Counted from the stretch's first letter, positions 9,255 to 18,429 are shown. The stretch: 64,000 nt of DNA from Spirosoma validum (GCF_014699035.1 NZ_JACXAA010000011.1:186001-250000); one strand, 5' to 3'. The notes: generated from the sequence alone by a model not told the origin. Made by a program: numbers and translations.

Positions 9255-10430
9255 TCATACATTCTCTTTCTGCCAGATAGCTACGAAGGTTTTAAACATG
9301 ATCATTAAATCCGTTTTAAGCGATAGCGTTCGTGCATATTGAATGTCGAGCTGAATACGTTCATGATCCGACATAACTGGCTGACCTTTAGCTCGCTTCA
9401 TCACCTGCCAAAGTCCGGTCAAGCCCGCTGGCGCGGCAAATCGCTGGATATAGCCTGTTTTGGTCAACTTTTCGGCTTCATACAGCGGCAGCGGTCGATT
9501 ACCCACCAGCGACATATCACCCTTCAGAATATTGATCAATTGCGGCAGTTCGTCGATGCTGCTGTTACGTAGAAAACGCCCTAGCCGCGTCACCCGCGGA
9601 TCATCACGAAATTTTGTAAAAGCCGCCTTCTTTTTCGAGCGAATGTATTGCTTTTCACACAGCGGTTTCCCCATTAGAAAAAGACGCTGTTTACATTCTG
9701 TTCCAGCCCGTTGACAATCCTCGCAAACAAACTGATAATCAATTTCTTCTGTCTTTGTATTGTAAATATTCTGGGCTGACAGACTCGATAAAAGCTTATC
9801 AGCATCGGTACGCATACTGCGAAACTTATACATCTCAAAAATGCGATACCCAGCTCCTACACGTCGGGATTTGTACAGGATTGGGCCGGGTGAATCCAGC
9901 CGAATCAGTACCGTAGCAACAACCATTACGGGCGACAAAATGGTGAGTGCGGATACTGACGCAACCAAATCAATAGCCCGCTTCCAGATAGGCGTCTGAA
10001 TGAGCCACGTTGTTTCAGGCGTGACCGAATGCGAATTGTAGTAAGCTTTTTTACGGATTAAATAATCAAATCGCATCCGTATGTCTTCTTCAATATAGTC
10101 GGTCGGGAATATATCGACAACACCCACCCGTGACGCTTGCCGACATAGTTCGGAAGTGATCAATGGGCTGATAAGAATGAGCTGAACGGCAAGCTTATGG
10201 GCATTAGCCTGAACGGTTTCCAGAAACGATAGCCAGTCCAGCCGCTCGCTCATAATTACAAGATCGACCTCATTGCCAGCCATCAACCAATCTACTACGC
10301 CATTGAGGTTTTTGAACGAACTAATGGATACCTGTTGACCAAAGGCATAAATGAAATTAGTTCTGGCGACGGGGTCAGGCTCTAAGTAAATAACCCGTAA
10401 CCTGAGCTCGTTCAGGGGTAACGTTTTCAT
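9255..10430 (-). CDS. polyprenyl-phosphate sugar-1-phosphate transferase with N-terminal degenerate receiver
   Basis: 391 residues. Residues about 10-125 have a receiver-like fold pattern (LRVIYLEPDP, VDLVIMS, LILIS, GVVDIFPTD), but the phospho-acceptor position is Ser61 and the usual Lys near 110 is Thr, so phosphorylation is unlikely. Residues about 148-390 are a bacterial sugar transferase (PF02397 type): RAIDLVAS, one membrane helix (about 159-177), KFRSMRTDA and DELPQLINILKGDMSLVGNR. Such enzymes (WcaJ/PglC relatives) put the first sugar phosphate on undecaprenyl phosphate. An insertion at about 215-275 carries Cys236, 239, 246 and 258, possibly a metal site. The stand-alone receiver gene lies just upstream. 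Confidence 0.87.
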   Translation of the reverse strand: MKTLPLNELRLRVIYLEPDPVARTNFIYAFGQQVSISSFKNLNGVVDWLMAGNEVDLVIMSERLDWLSFLETVQANAHKLAVQLILISPLITSELCRQASRVGVVDIFPTDYIEEDIRMRFDYLIRKKAYYNSHSVTPETTWLIQTPIWKRAIDLVASVSALTILSPVMVVATVLIRLDSPGPILYKSRRVGAGYRIFEMYKFRSMRTDADKLLSSLSAQNIYNTKTEEIDYQFVCEDCQRAGTECKQRLFLMGKPLCEKQYIRSKKKAAFTKFRDDPRVTRLGRFLRNSSIDELPQLINILKGDMSLVGNRPLPLYEAEKLTKTGYIQRFAAPAGLTGLWQVMKRAKGQPVMSDHERIQLDIQYARTLSLKTDLMIMFKTFVAIWQKENV

Positions 10431-10477
10431 CAGGATAGAATCGGTTTACAGCACAATTGAGACGTTTTTGGTCAAAA

Positions 10478-10553
10478 TTTGTCGGGTATTATCAGGAACA
10501 GCCAAATAGCTGCCTGCATCAGCAGCGCGATCTTACTGACAATACCTGACAAA
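10478..10553. repeat. imperfect inverted repeat
   Basis: TTTGTCGGGTATTATCAG (about 10477-10494) pairs with CTGACAATACCTGACAAA (10536-10553) with two mismatches. It lies between the receiver stop and the sugar transferase start. It may be a terminator or processing hairpin that sets the ratio of the two proteins; no T-tract is seen. Confidence 0.5.
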
Positions 10554-10577
10554 TTGGACGGGTTATTTACTGGCCTT

Positions 10578-11000
10578 TTAACTTACGTAGCGTGGCTGAT
10601 AGGCAGCTTGAGTTTGTAGTTGAACACGCCGTAGTATAGCTCTGGCTTTAGCTTTTACTTCGATAGGATTAAACGGCTTGGCTACGTAATCATCAGCACC
10701 ATATTCCAGACATTCGATACGCGTACTACTATCCTCAAGCTCAGAAAGTACAATAATCGGAATATGGTTGAACAGATTGCTGCTTCGAAGAATGCGAATC
10801 AACTCACGACCATCAAGGTGAGCCATCGACAATTCGGTGATGATGAAATCTGTTTTATTACCATTCTCAAGCCAGCTTATAGCTTCAATGCCATTGGTAA
10901 CAGACGTAAGGGTGAAGTCATTTTGTAAAGTTTGACGAAGAATGTTGGCAACAAAACGATCTTCATCAACAATTAGTAGGTTGTATCCAGTTGAGTTCAT
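10578..11000 (-). CDS. stand-alone receiver protein with Glu at phospho-Asp position
   Basis: 140 residues, a single CheY-like domain with no output domain. Conserved features are LLIVDEDR (acidic pocket, 9-15), IIVLSE (Ser86) and GADDYVAKPF (Lys108). The phospho-acceptor segment reads DFIITELSMAHLDG, with Glu56 where Asp is expected. Asp-to-Glu can mimic phosphorylation in some response regulators, so the protein may be locked on or signal by binding alone (inference). It is followed by the sugar transferase with its own degenerate receiver, so an interaction controlling polysaccharide initiation is plausible. Confidence 0.85.
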   Translation of the reverse strand: MNSTGYNLLIVDEDRFVANILRQTLQNDFTLTSVTNGIEAISWLENGNKTDFIITELSMAHLDGRELIRILRSSNLFNHIPIIVLSELEDSSTRIECLEYGADDYVAKPFNPIEVKAKARAILRRVQLQTQAAYQPRYVS

Positions 11001-11686
11001 ATAGGGAGTGATAAAAGGTTAAACCATGTTATTAAGAAGTCTAAGTATATTCGTAAGCGTTGATTATGGAAGTAAACTCACCTTATCTAACAGATGAATG
11101 GTCTGTCAGGACCGGCAGGCGTATAGGCACGATTCTATGAGTGCATACGTCAGTTACCAATGGTTTATCGATTCTTAATCGAGTTTATTATTCCTAATAT
11201 TATCCAATAATAAACCTACTGATTTACATTATTAGTAAATTTTATGTTACCCCAAAAGTAATACTGTAAATATATAGTATTTAATAAGTAACGACCAAAG
11301 ATTTATTTAAAAATAAATTTTACATTTTGCCTCATTCGATATATTTCAATAATGACAATTTGTTTATATTAATGTACTATGACCTAATGGAGCGATAGCC
11401 AATAACCGTTTAATGTCTATTTTATAAGATACTAGTTTGCTGCTCATAGCTATTTCACCTGATGATTTAAGTTCATATTACGTTTACTAACGCTACTGGC
11501 AACTCTACCCGAAACACCTCCAGCAGATCTGATGTGTGGTTGTAACTTATTACTCCCAAATGTTATTTATCTAAGACAGAATCGGGCACTGGCTTATAAA
11601 AAAACTTAGTATACTACGTTCCATAACACCATCTGTTTGAATTAATTACGTATTTTTGTAGGATTGGTTAATTACTAATTCCAGGC
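11001..11686. other. AT-rich intergenic region
   Basis: A 686-base gap between divergent genes, very AT-rich from 11160 to 11420. Apart from a TAnnTTTG element near its right end (listed separately), I see no supportable coding sequence, RNA gene or long repeat. A 24-codon frame near 11067 has nothing to support it. Confidence 0.5.
11651..11658 (+). promoter_or_regulatory. candidate -7 element TATTTTTG
   Basis: The sequence matches the Bacteroidota -7 consensus TAnnTTTG and lies 28 bases before the ATG of the esterase gene. A TTTG at 11636-11639 is too close (12 bases) to be the usual -33 box, so support is partial. Confidence 0.45.
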
Positions 11687-13711
11687 ATGCCTCTATCCAG
11701 GAAAACTTTACTTATTCTTTGTTACTGTTTTTTTATTTGCCAGTCTGTTTTAGCCCAGTTAACAATAACGTATCCAATTCCACGCATGGTTGTACAACGC
11801 AACCAGGCCAATACAGCTTCTCTTTATATTGCCGGTACGTTTTCCATTCCTGTTGATCGCATAGAAACACGTCTTGTGCCCACATCTACAACAAGCCGGA
11901 TAGATGCCGACTGGTTAATTTTGCACGATCAGCCGAAAAATGGACTTTTTAAAGGGAGTATAATTGCTCCTTCGGGCTTGTTCCGACTGGAGGTACGTGG
12001 CATACGAGACGATAAAACGGTAAGCAGCGCGTCAGTACCAGTAGGAATCGGTGAAGTGTTTGTTATAGCCGGTCAGTCGAATGCAATGGGCTTACCAAAT
12101 TTGGGAGCCAAAGGAGCTTCTGAACGGGTAGTCGTCTTCAATGCCTGGAATCGCTTTTGGAATAAAAACGACGCCCTCGAATCATCAGACAAGCCATTTC
12201 CGGCGCCAACATTTTCGACATTAACCGCTTCGAGTCTGGTTTATCCGACAGGTGAAACAGCCTGGTGCTGGGGTGAGTTAGGCGACTATATTGCTGACCG
12301 CTATAACGTACCCGTTGCTTTTTTTAACGTAGCGATTCCGGCTACCGTAGCTGAGAACTGGAGTAATAGCGCGAAAGGCATTCCCGCCAAAAATATTTTC
12401 AACAGTACAATCTGGCCATTCTTACAGCCCTATTCGAACCTACGGAATACCTTACAATATTATAACAGCCAATTCGGTATTCGAGCGATCTTATGGCATC
12501 ATGGCGAATCGGATGCTGTACCCTTACATACACCAACGGAAACATATCGACAGGATATCCAGTATCTTATTGATAACAGCCGAACCGATTTCGGTCGTAA
12601 TATGACTTGGGTTGTGGCCCGTTCGTCCATTACTCCTGCTGGCCCTACTCCCAGCCCCGAAATCATACAGGCGCAGCTTTTGTTAGCAAAAACGCTAAAC
12701 AATAATGTGTGGGAAGGGCCTGATACCGATTCAATTCAATCGCCCCGACCGGCGCATGGTCACTTTGAAAACATTCCTAACGGTGCTCAGGGTATATCTG
12801 CATTTGCCAATGCCTGGAAAAAGAATTTGAATGACCAGTTCTTTAAAGGCTCGCAACCGCACCAACCACAACAGTTCATACAGACTGGCTTAGTGCCGTC
12901 CGAGATTCCAGCGGGAACACCAATCAGCGTTCCGTACGAAATCGTTGGTTTCTCAAATAAACCCGACGTAGCAGTCCAGCTATTGACTGAAAAAGGGCTA
13001 TTTGTGGCTGAAATTGGACGCGACAAAGGAAACTCTTCTGTGCGAGTCTATTTATCCGACACGCTGAGTCAGGGAAATTATCAATTACGGGTAATTGCGA
13101 CTAACCCTCTATTGGCCGGAGCTCTATCCCTTCCTTTTAAAATCGTATCCCCTAACCTTCCGCTTAATCCTTTTAGAGACGTTCAGATTGAACGTAGCGA
13201 GACAACTACTTTCATTCACTGGCTAACCGCACAGGAACCCGTTGGTAGTCGATTTACCATTGAACGTCGGGACAGTATAGGCACGTATCAATCAATTGGC
13301 ACGATGACTGCTATAACGGACAATCAACTTAGTCACTTATACTCCTTCGTAGATCCCATTAAAAATAGCCCTGAAACGAGTTACCGTATCCGGTTAGAGC
13401 AGCCCGACGGTCGGGTTCAGTTTAGTAGTCAACTCGTGCTTGCATCAGCAAATGAGCCTTTACCACAGCCCATTATTTATCCAAATCCGAGCGATGGTAC
13501 GTCTGTAACCCTGAGTTTACCCCGCAGCGGTCAATGGAATTTAACCTTGATTAATCTAAAGGGTCAGATTATTTGGCAGCAACGTATTACGACCTTATCG
13601 AATCAAGCCACAACAGTTCCCCTAGCTTCCGATTTAGCTACAGGCTCTTATCAATTACAATTACAAAACGCTGATCAGTACTTCACAAAACAGGTATTAA
13701 TTCAACGTTAG
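11687..13711 (+). CDS. secreted SASA-type carbohydrate acetylesterase with T9SS tail
   Basis: 674 residues. A signal peptide (about 1-23) and a beta-rich region (about 25-118) precede an SGNH-hydrolase domain of the sialate O-acetylesterase type (about 119-385): VIAGQSNAMG with nucleophile Ser131, WHHGESDA with Glu274, and a late D/H segment (about 346-359). This family removes acetyl groups from sugars, for example sialic acids or xylan. A second beta-rich part (about 390-585) is followed by a type IX sorting tail (about 592-674, YPNPSDG, ATGSYQLQL), so it should be surface-attached or released. It stands alone between a long AT-rich region and the convergent gldE gene. Substrate unknown. 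Confidence 0.83.
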   Translation: MPLSRKTLLILCYCFFICQSVLAQLTITYPIPRMVVQRNQANTASLYIAGTFSIPVDRIETRLVPTSTTSRIDADWLILHDQPKNGLFKGSIIAPSGLFRLEVRGIRDDKTVSSASVPVGIGEVFVIAGQSNAMGLPNLGAKGASERVVVFNAWNRFWNKNDALESSDKPFPAPTFSTLTASSLVYPTGETAWCWGELGDYIADRYNVPVAFFNVAIPATVAENWSNSAKGIPAKNIFNSTIWPFLQPYSNLRNTLQYYNSQFGIRAILWHHGESDAVPLHTPTETYRQDIQYLIDNSRTDFGRNMTWVVARSSITPAGPTPSPEIIQAQLLLAKTLNNNVWEGPDTDSIQSPRPAHGHFENIPNGAQGISAFANAWKKNLNDQFFKGSQPHQPQQFIQTGLVPSEIPAGTPISVPYEIVGFSNKPDVAVQLLTEKGLFVAEIGRDKGNSSVRVYLSDTLSQGNYQLRVIATNPLLAGALSLPFKIVSPNLPLNPFRDVQIERSETTTFIHWLTAQEPVGSRFTIERRDSIGTYQSIGTMTAITDNQLSHLYSFVDPIKNSPETSYRIRLEQPDGRVQFSSQLVLASANEPLPQPIIYPNPSDGTSVTLSLPRSGQWNLTLINLKGQIIWQQRITTLSNQATTVPLASDLATGSYQLQLQNADQYFTKQVLIQR

Positions 13712-13746
13712 GCTTACGAGTCAGTTGAGAAAGAACCGAAGGTGAT

Positions 13747-15093
13747 TTATAGCTGGGGTGCAGGCTCAACCTTTTTAATACGTACTTCATTGATCCGTTT
13801 GTCATCAGCTGATAACACCTCGAACATAAAACCAGCATAGGTCGTCTGGTCACCAGCCTGAGGCAATCGGCTAAATAATTCGAGTAACAAGCCGCCAAGT
13901 GACTCACTATCTCCCTGCACCGTCTCGAAGGTTGTAGCGTCAACATTCAGCACCCGGCATACGTCTGTCAGCAGCATCTTGCCTTCAATGACCACTGTCT
14001 GGTCATCTTCGCGTCGATAACCTGTGGGCGCTTCGTCGTCGAATTCATCATTGATCTCCCCAAAAATTTCCTCAATAATATCCTCCAGAGTTACCAGACC
14101 TCGCGTTCCCCCATATTCATCAACGACAATAGCTATATGAACGCGTCGTTTCTGAAAATCCTGGAGCAAACCATCTACTTTTTTATTCTCAGGGACAAAA
14201 AATACCGGACGCAGAAGCGACTGCCATCGAAATGAGTCATCTTCATGAATATGGGGCAGCAAATCTTTGATATATAAAATACCCTCTACCTGGTCAAGTG
14301 ACTCCTTATAGACAGGTACTCGCGAATATCCCGAAGCATTAATCTGAGTTATTAGCTCACTGAAAGGCAAATCATCAGTCACGGCAGATATATCCAGACG
14401 TGCTCGCATGACTTGTCGGACATTTAGATTACTAAAATTAACGATACCTTTTAGAATTTCCTTTTCCTCAACCGTCGCGCTCGAACCGGTCAGTTCAACG
14501 GCCTGGCTTAACTCTTCGACCGACAATTTATAACCCCGTCGCTCAATTCGCCGGTCTACCTGATTACTTAAATTAACCAATAAAACGGCCAGCGGTCGAA
14601 ATATAACTAACCCAAGTTGTGCCAGTGTGGCAGTCTTACGAGCCACCGCCAAATTGTTTTGACTTGCATAGACCTTCGGAATTATTTCGCCGAAGAGAAC
14701 AATAGCCACGGTTACAACTAACGTTACGCCAGCCAGTATCCAGCCTTGCCCAGATGAAGTTTGAGATAATTGCCAGGTCAGATACGTAACAATAACGACA
14801 ATGGCAATATTTAATAAGTTGTTAAAGATAACCAGCGAGGCCAGCAATCGTTTAGGCCGCTCCAGGAGTTTAGCGATACGTTGCTCTCCAGTTTGACTAC
14901 TATCACGGCAATAAGCACGTTCGTCGGGCGAAAGAGTGAAGAAAGCTGCCTCAGACGCCGATACCAAACCGGCTAATGTCAACAGCAACAGAATTAAAGC
15001 CGTGTAAGGCCCGTATAAATCAAAATAGGTGCCCCAGCCATCTACGGCTGGGAGCACCTGTCGAGGAAGAGGATCACCAGGGTCCATGTACAT
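13747..15093 (-). CDS. gldE: gliding motility-associated GldE, CNNM/CorC-type membrane protein
   Basis: 448 residues from ATG 15093 (TTG 15096 directly precedes it). An N-terminal CNNM/DUF21 domain with about four membrane segments (28-50, 88-112, 120-147, 160-178) includes the FGEIIPK motif. A CBS pair (about 215-340, with SRVPVY and VDEYGGT) and a CorC/HlyC C-terminal domain (about 355-440) follow. The architecture is that of HlyC/CorC transporters. The gldE call rests on the order mutY-ssb-gldE, conserved in gliding Bacteroidota, where GldE is tied to GldD and stability of the gliding/T9SS machinery. gldD itself is not in the window. The start lies 30 bases after the ssb stop, consistent with an operon. 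Confidence 0.82.
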   Translation of the reverse strand: MYMDPGDPLPRQVLPAVDGWGTYFDLYGPYTALILLLLTLAGLVSASEAAFFTLSPDERAYCRDSSQTGEQRIAKLLERPKRLLASLVIFNNLLNIAIVVIVTYLTWQLSQTSSGQGWILAGVTLVVTVAIVLFGEIIPKVYASQNNLAVARKTATLAQLGLVIFRPLAVLLVNLSNQVDRRIERRGYKLSVEELSQAVELTGSSATVEEKEILKGIVNFSNLNVRQVMRARLDISAVTDDLPFSELITQINASGYSRVPVYKESLDQVEGILYIKDLLPHIHEDDSFRWQSLLRPVFFVPENKKVDGLLQDFQKRRVHIAIVVDEYGGTRGLVTLEDIIEEIFGEINDEFDDEAPTGYRREDDQTVVIEGKMLLTDVCRVLNVDATTFETVQGDSESLGGLLLELFSRLPQAGDQTTYAGFMFEVLSADDKRINEVRIKKVEPAPQL

Positions 15094-15123
15094 CAAATCT
15101 CGTTCAACAATAGAGCATGCGAA

Positions 15124-15669
15124 TTAAAACGGTAAATCGTCATCACCGCTGTTGCTCTCAAAAGGTACGGGCTCCGGTTCGCGACGGCGCGTAGCTGGCG
15201 CGGGGGCAGCCTGAGCCGCAGGGGCTGTAGCTGCCTGCTGGCGTGGTCGTTCCACAGGCGCAGGTTGCGAAGCGGGTTGCACAGGAGCAGCCTGCTGACG
15301 CGGGGCTTCATAATATCCCTCCTCTGGCCGATCACTATTCGGGCTGCCCAATAATTGCATAGTACTAGCACGAACACGTAACGATGTCCGTTCTTTGCCT
15401 TCTTTATCAGTCCATAATTCCGTCCGAAGTCGACCTTCGACATAAACAGAATTTCCTTTCTTCAAATATTTTTCAGCTACTTTGGCTTGCTCATTCCACA
15501 ACTCAACCCGAAACCACTCTGTTTGCTCTACTTTTTCACCATTTCGGTTGGTAAACTTTTCGGTAGTAGCGACATTAAACGTAGCAACTACAGCCCCGCC
15601 ATCCAGATACCGTACTTCAGGATCGGCACCCAAGTTACCGATTATTGTCATCTTATTAAGACTTGCCAT
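15124..15669 (-). CDS. ssb: single-stranded DNA-binding protein
   Basis: 181 residues. An N-terminal OB-fold (about 1-108) contains NKMTIIGNLGADPEVRY, TEWFRVELWN and SVYVEGRLRTE. A low-complexity Pro/Ala/Gln linker (about 118-165) leads to the acidic tail DDDLPF that recruits replication and repair partners. The length is normal for SSB. It coats single-stranded DNA in replication, recombination and repair. It sits between mutY and gldE on the same strand. Confidence 0.96.
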   Translation of the reverse strand: MASLNKMTIIGNLGADPEVRYLDGGAVVATFNVATTEKFTNRNGEKVEQTEWFRVELWNEQAKVAEKYLKKGNSVYVEGRLRTELWTDKEGKERTSLRVRASTMQLLGSPNSDRPEEGYYEAPRQQAAPVQPASQPAPVERPRQQAATAPAAQAAPAPATRRREPEPVPFESNSGDDDLPF

Positions 15670-15742
15670 ACTCTTGTTCTATTGGTTTCGTATGAAAATG
15701 TAAGTGTGTTTAAGAAGAATAAAGATACCAAAATTTAACAGC

Positions 15743-16831
15743 TTAACCAAACGCTTTTGCCAAATAGTTTGTGATCAAAACTGGCTTGGGTAACTGGTTA
15801 ATCTCCTCAAAAGCATACCATTGTAAGTCAGTGGGCAAACTTCCAATAGCCTGATTCGGGAGGTCTATCAGATAAAATTGGGCCCGAATCCGTTGGTGTG
15901 ATAAGAGCTGCATTAAGCTAATTTGAGGCTCTGCCAGAACGCCCATCTCTACAGCAGAATTGACTGCATCTGAAAATGGCAAATCCCGCAGTTCAACTTT
16001 AGGCTCATCGGTTTCGATTAGATAAAAATCGTGAAGATTTTGCCAAATATCCCGATTCATTCGTTCACGCAAAGCTATTTTTCCATTATTCCGAAAAACC
16101 AGATAGGAAAAGTAACGATCTCGTACAGGCGCTTTCTTGGCTTTAACAGGCAAGCGATTCTGTCGTCCCGTTTGATAGGCTACACACTCTTGCTGAAGCG
16201 GACATAACAGACAATCCGGAGCAACGGGCGTACAATGAATAGCGCCAAACTCCATAATAGCCTGATTGTAGGTAGCAGGGTCATTTGCAGCCTGAATCAG
16301 GCGCATTGCCAAAGCTGCGAACGTTTTTTTGGCTGTTGTCGTCGTAATATCTTCCTCGATACCAAACACGCGTGCTAGTACTCGATACACGTTCCCATCA
16401 ACCACAGGTACACGCTCGCCAAAAGCAAAAGCAGCAATGGCAGCCGCCGTGTATGTGCCTATGCCCTTCATTTTCAGCAAGTCATGATACGTAGCAGGGA
16501 ACTTACCTTCGAGGTGATCAGTTACATAACGAGCAGTCTGATGAAGGTTTCGGGCTCGGGAATAATAACCAAGTCCTTGCCAGAGCCTAAGTAATTCACG
16601 TTCTTCCGTACGAGCCATGTCGGCTATGGTCGGATAAGCAGCAACAAAGCGTTCATAATAGGGTTTGCCCTGTACAACACGGGTTTGTTGAAGAATTACT
16701 TCCGATAGCCAGATACGATATGGATCGCGCGTGTGACGCCAGGGCAAATCGCGTTTATGATGCTCATACCATCGCTCAAGGACGGGAGCGAACGTAGTTT
16801 CGGTACGCTTAATGTCTGATTGCCAACTCAA
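15743..16831 (-). CDS. mutY: A/G-specific adenine DNA glycosylase
   Basis: 362 residues. An HhH-GPD domain carries SEVILQQTRV with the catalytic Glu44, the hairpin MKGIGTYTA (121-129) and VDGN with Asp145. A 4Fe-4S loop C200-x6-C207-x2-C210-x5-C216 follows, then a C-terminal NUDIX-like domain (about 230-360) that recognises 8-oxoguanine. The enzyme removes adenine mispaired with 8-oxoG. The start is TTG 16831; no in-frame ATG lies nearby and the first residues are needed for the fold. It is transcribed away from the HU gene and heads the mutY-ssb-gldE block. Confidence 0.95.
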   Translation of the reverse strand: MSWQSDIKRTETTFAPVLERWYEHHKRDLPWRHTRDPYRIWLSEVILQQTRVVQGKPYYERFVAAYPTIADMARTEERELLRLWQGLGYYSRARNLHQTARYVTDHLEGKFPATYHDLLKMKGIGTYTAAAIAAFAFGERVPVVDGNVYRVLARVFGIEEDITTTTAKKTFAALAMRLIQAANDPATYNQAIMEFGAIHCTPVAPDCLLCPLQQECVAYQTGRQNRLPVKAKKAPVRDRYFSYLVFRNNGKIALRERMNRDIWQNLHDFYLIETDEPKVELRDLPFSDAVNSAVEMGVLAEPQISLMQLLSHQRIRAQFYLIDLPNQAIGSLPTDLQWYAFEEINQLPKPVLITNYLAKAFG

Positions 16832-16902
16832 AATAAAACAAAAAAAAACGTCGTTACCAGTAAAAACGGAAGCACAGAGTTTTATATATTATGGGAAACC
16901 CC

Positions 16903-16910
16903 TACCTTTG
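16903..16910 (+). promoter_or_regulatory. candidate -7 element TACCTTTG for HU gene
   Basis: Exact match to TAnnTTTG, 61 bases before the HU start; a TTTA lies 18 bases upstream as a weak -33 box. It faces the plus-strand HU operon. Confidence 0.6.
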
Positions 16911-16971
16911 TGCTCCCATTTTTGAGGCCCCAATTTTCAACAACACAGGAAACGTTAAAGTTTAAGAAGTC

Positions 16972-17274
16972 GTGACAAAAGCAGACGTAATTGCCGAGAT
17001 CTCCGATAAGACCGGAATTGATAAGGCAGAAGTAACAAACACACTGGAAACTTTCTTTTCAGTCGTTAAGGACTCGCTGGCCGAGGGAGAGAACATTTAT
17101 GTGAGAGGGTTCGGCAGTTTTATTAATAAGAAAAGAGCCAAGAAAGTAGCCCGGAATATCTCGAAAAACACGGCAATGGTGATCGACGAGCACTTCATTC
17201 CAAGCTTCAAGCCCGCTAAGGTTTTTGTTGAACAAGTGAAAACCAGCGACAAAGCCAAAGTAACAGCTGAGTAA
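16972..17274 (+). CDS. HU family DNA-binding protein
   Basis: 100 residues, the usual HU/IHF length plus a short basic tail. The start is GTG 16972 (MTKADVIAEI). The dimer-forming helices are followed by RGFGSFINKKRAKK and the DNA-contacting arm KPAKVF near residues 80-85. HU proteins bend and compact DNA. A TAnnTTTG element precedes it, and it is followed after 77 bases by a TPR gene on the same strand. Confidence 0.93.
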   Translation: MTKADVIAEISDKTGIDKAEVTNTLETFFSVVKDSLAEGENIYVRGFGSFINKKRAKKVARNISKNTAMVIDEHFIPSFKPAKVFVEQVKTSDKAKVTAE

Positions 17275-17351
17275 ACGTAATTGCCTCTAAAATGGCTATG
17301 TATGGGTTTAGTAGCGTGGCCCAGGCGTTTGTATTGTGACGATCCTTTTCT

Positions 17352-18200
17352 ATGAAAAAATCTGTGCTGTTTGTGATTATTCTGGCGGCGGCCCTAACGG
17401 CAGGGTTATATACCCTTCCTAAAGGAGTGGTGCGGAATGAAACCAAACAACTCGAAGGACGTACTACACAAACGCCTGGGCCTACTGACTCCCCTCATGG
17501 CAACGTAGCAGAAGCAGATACGCCAGCTATGCATGAGAAACCATTGTCGGTGGATCAGCAAAAACAGGTAGCACTCCTAAAGACTGAACTAGCCTCCGCT
17601 AATTCGTCTCAGCGAGAAGCTGTTGGCCAGAAGTTGATCACGCTTTTCCGTACCATCAATCGCTACGATAGTGCGGCTCATTATGCAGAGGTATTGGCAA
17701 TAGCTCAACCAACAGAGCAGCATCTGTTACGTGCAGGTGATCAGTATTTCGAAGCCTATACCTTTGCCGTCGATGATAAGAAAACGGCTTCGCTCGGTCA
17801 GAAAACGCGCGAGTTTTATCAACAGGCTCTTGCTAAAAACCCTAATTTGCTTTCGGCTAAAGCCAACATGGCAATGACTTATGTCAATACTGATACGCCA
17901 ATGCAGGGAATTATGATGTTGCGGGAGGTGTTACACCAGGATCCAACAAATGAGTTGGCTTTGTTCAATTTAGGCTTGCTATCCATGCGGTCAAATCAGT
18001 ATGAGCGGGCTATTGAGCGATTTCGACAAATTCTGGTCAATAATCCAGCAAGTCGAAAAGCACAATTTTATTTGGGGGTAAGTCTGGCAGAAGCGGGTCA
18101 AAAAGCTGAAGCGAAGCAAGTGCTCGCCCAGGTGAAAAAGCAGGAAAAAGACCCGCAGATTCTGGCCGCTGTTCGCGAGTATGAAGAGCGATTAAAATGA
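17352..18200 (+). CDS. TPR-repeat protein with N-terminal membrane anchor
   Basis: 282 residues. A hydrophobic segment (about 4-22) acts as signal anchor. A Pro/Thr-rich linker (about 30-70) is followed by helical repeats; TPR-like units are clearest at about 150-265 (ALFNLGLLSMRSNQYERA, KAQFYLGVSLAEAGQKAEA). Such proteins are scaffolds for complexes at the membrane. The partner cannot be named from sequence. It follows the HU gene, and the 29-residue basic protein and RNase G genes come next on the same strand. Confidence 0.78.
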   Translation: MKKSVLFVIILAAALTAGLYTLPKGVVRNETKQLEGRTTQTPGPTDSPHGNVAEADTPAMHEKPLSVDQQKQVALLKTELASANSSQREAVGQKLITLFRTINRYDSAAHYAEVLAIAQPTEQHLLRAGDQYFEAYTFAVDDKKTASLGQKTREFYQQALAKNPNLLSAKANMAMTYVNTDTPMQGIMMLREVLHQDPTNELALFNLGLLSMRSNQYERAIERFRQILVNNPASRKAQFYLGVSLAEAGQKAEAKQVLAQVKKQEKDPQILAAVREYEERLK

Positions 18201-18274
18201 TGAATGTACAATGAATAGTGTATCACAGCGGTCTTTACCGAACAGGTCATTATTCGTTTTCATTATACATTGAT
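18196..18274. repeat. imperfect inverted repeat
   Basis: AATGATGAATGTACAATGAA near 18196-18216 faces a partly complementary stretch ending at 18274 (TTTTCATTATACATTGATTT). It overlaps the end of the TPR gene and lies before the small basic-protein gene. Arm words recall the perfect repeat at 35543-35614. Confidence 0.45.
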
Positions 18275-18335
18275 TTAAGGGCTTTGACCGGTTGGTCAGC
18301 CGACATATATTTTAACTATTAAACTGTATTGCAAC

Positions 18336-18425
18336 ATGCCCTGCGGTAAAAAACGGAAACGGCACAAAATTGCCACGCACAAACGGAAGAAACGGCTCAG
18401 AAAAAACCGGCACAAGAAGAAATAG
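18336..18425 (+). CDS. 29-residue AURKAIP1/COX24-domain basic protein
   Basis: ATG 18336 opens a 29-codon frame starting MPCGKKRKRHKIATHKRKKR and ending in Lys residues before TAG. About 60% of residues are Lys, Arg or His. This matches the tiny AURKAIP1/COX24-domain proteins found across Bacteroidota, related to mitochondrial ribosomal protein mS38, so a ribosome-associated role is likely (family knowledge). It lies between the TPR gene and RNase G on the same strand. It is easily missed because of its size. Confidence 0.85.
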   Translation: MPCGKKRKRHKIATHKRKKRLRKNRHKKK

Positions 18426-18429
18426 TAAG

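Noticed and set aside
11067..11141. 24-codon frame in the AT-rich gap
   Set aside because: No conservation clue, no signal peptide or membrane helix, and no promoter element in place.
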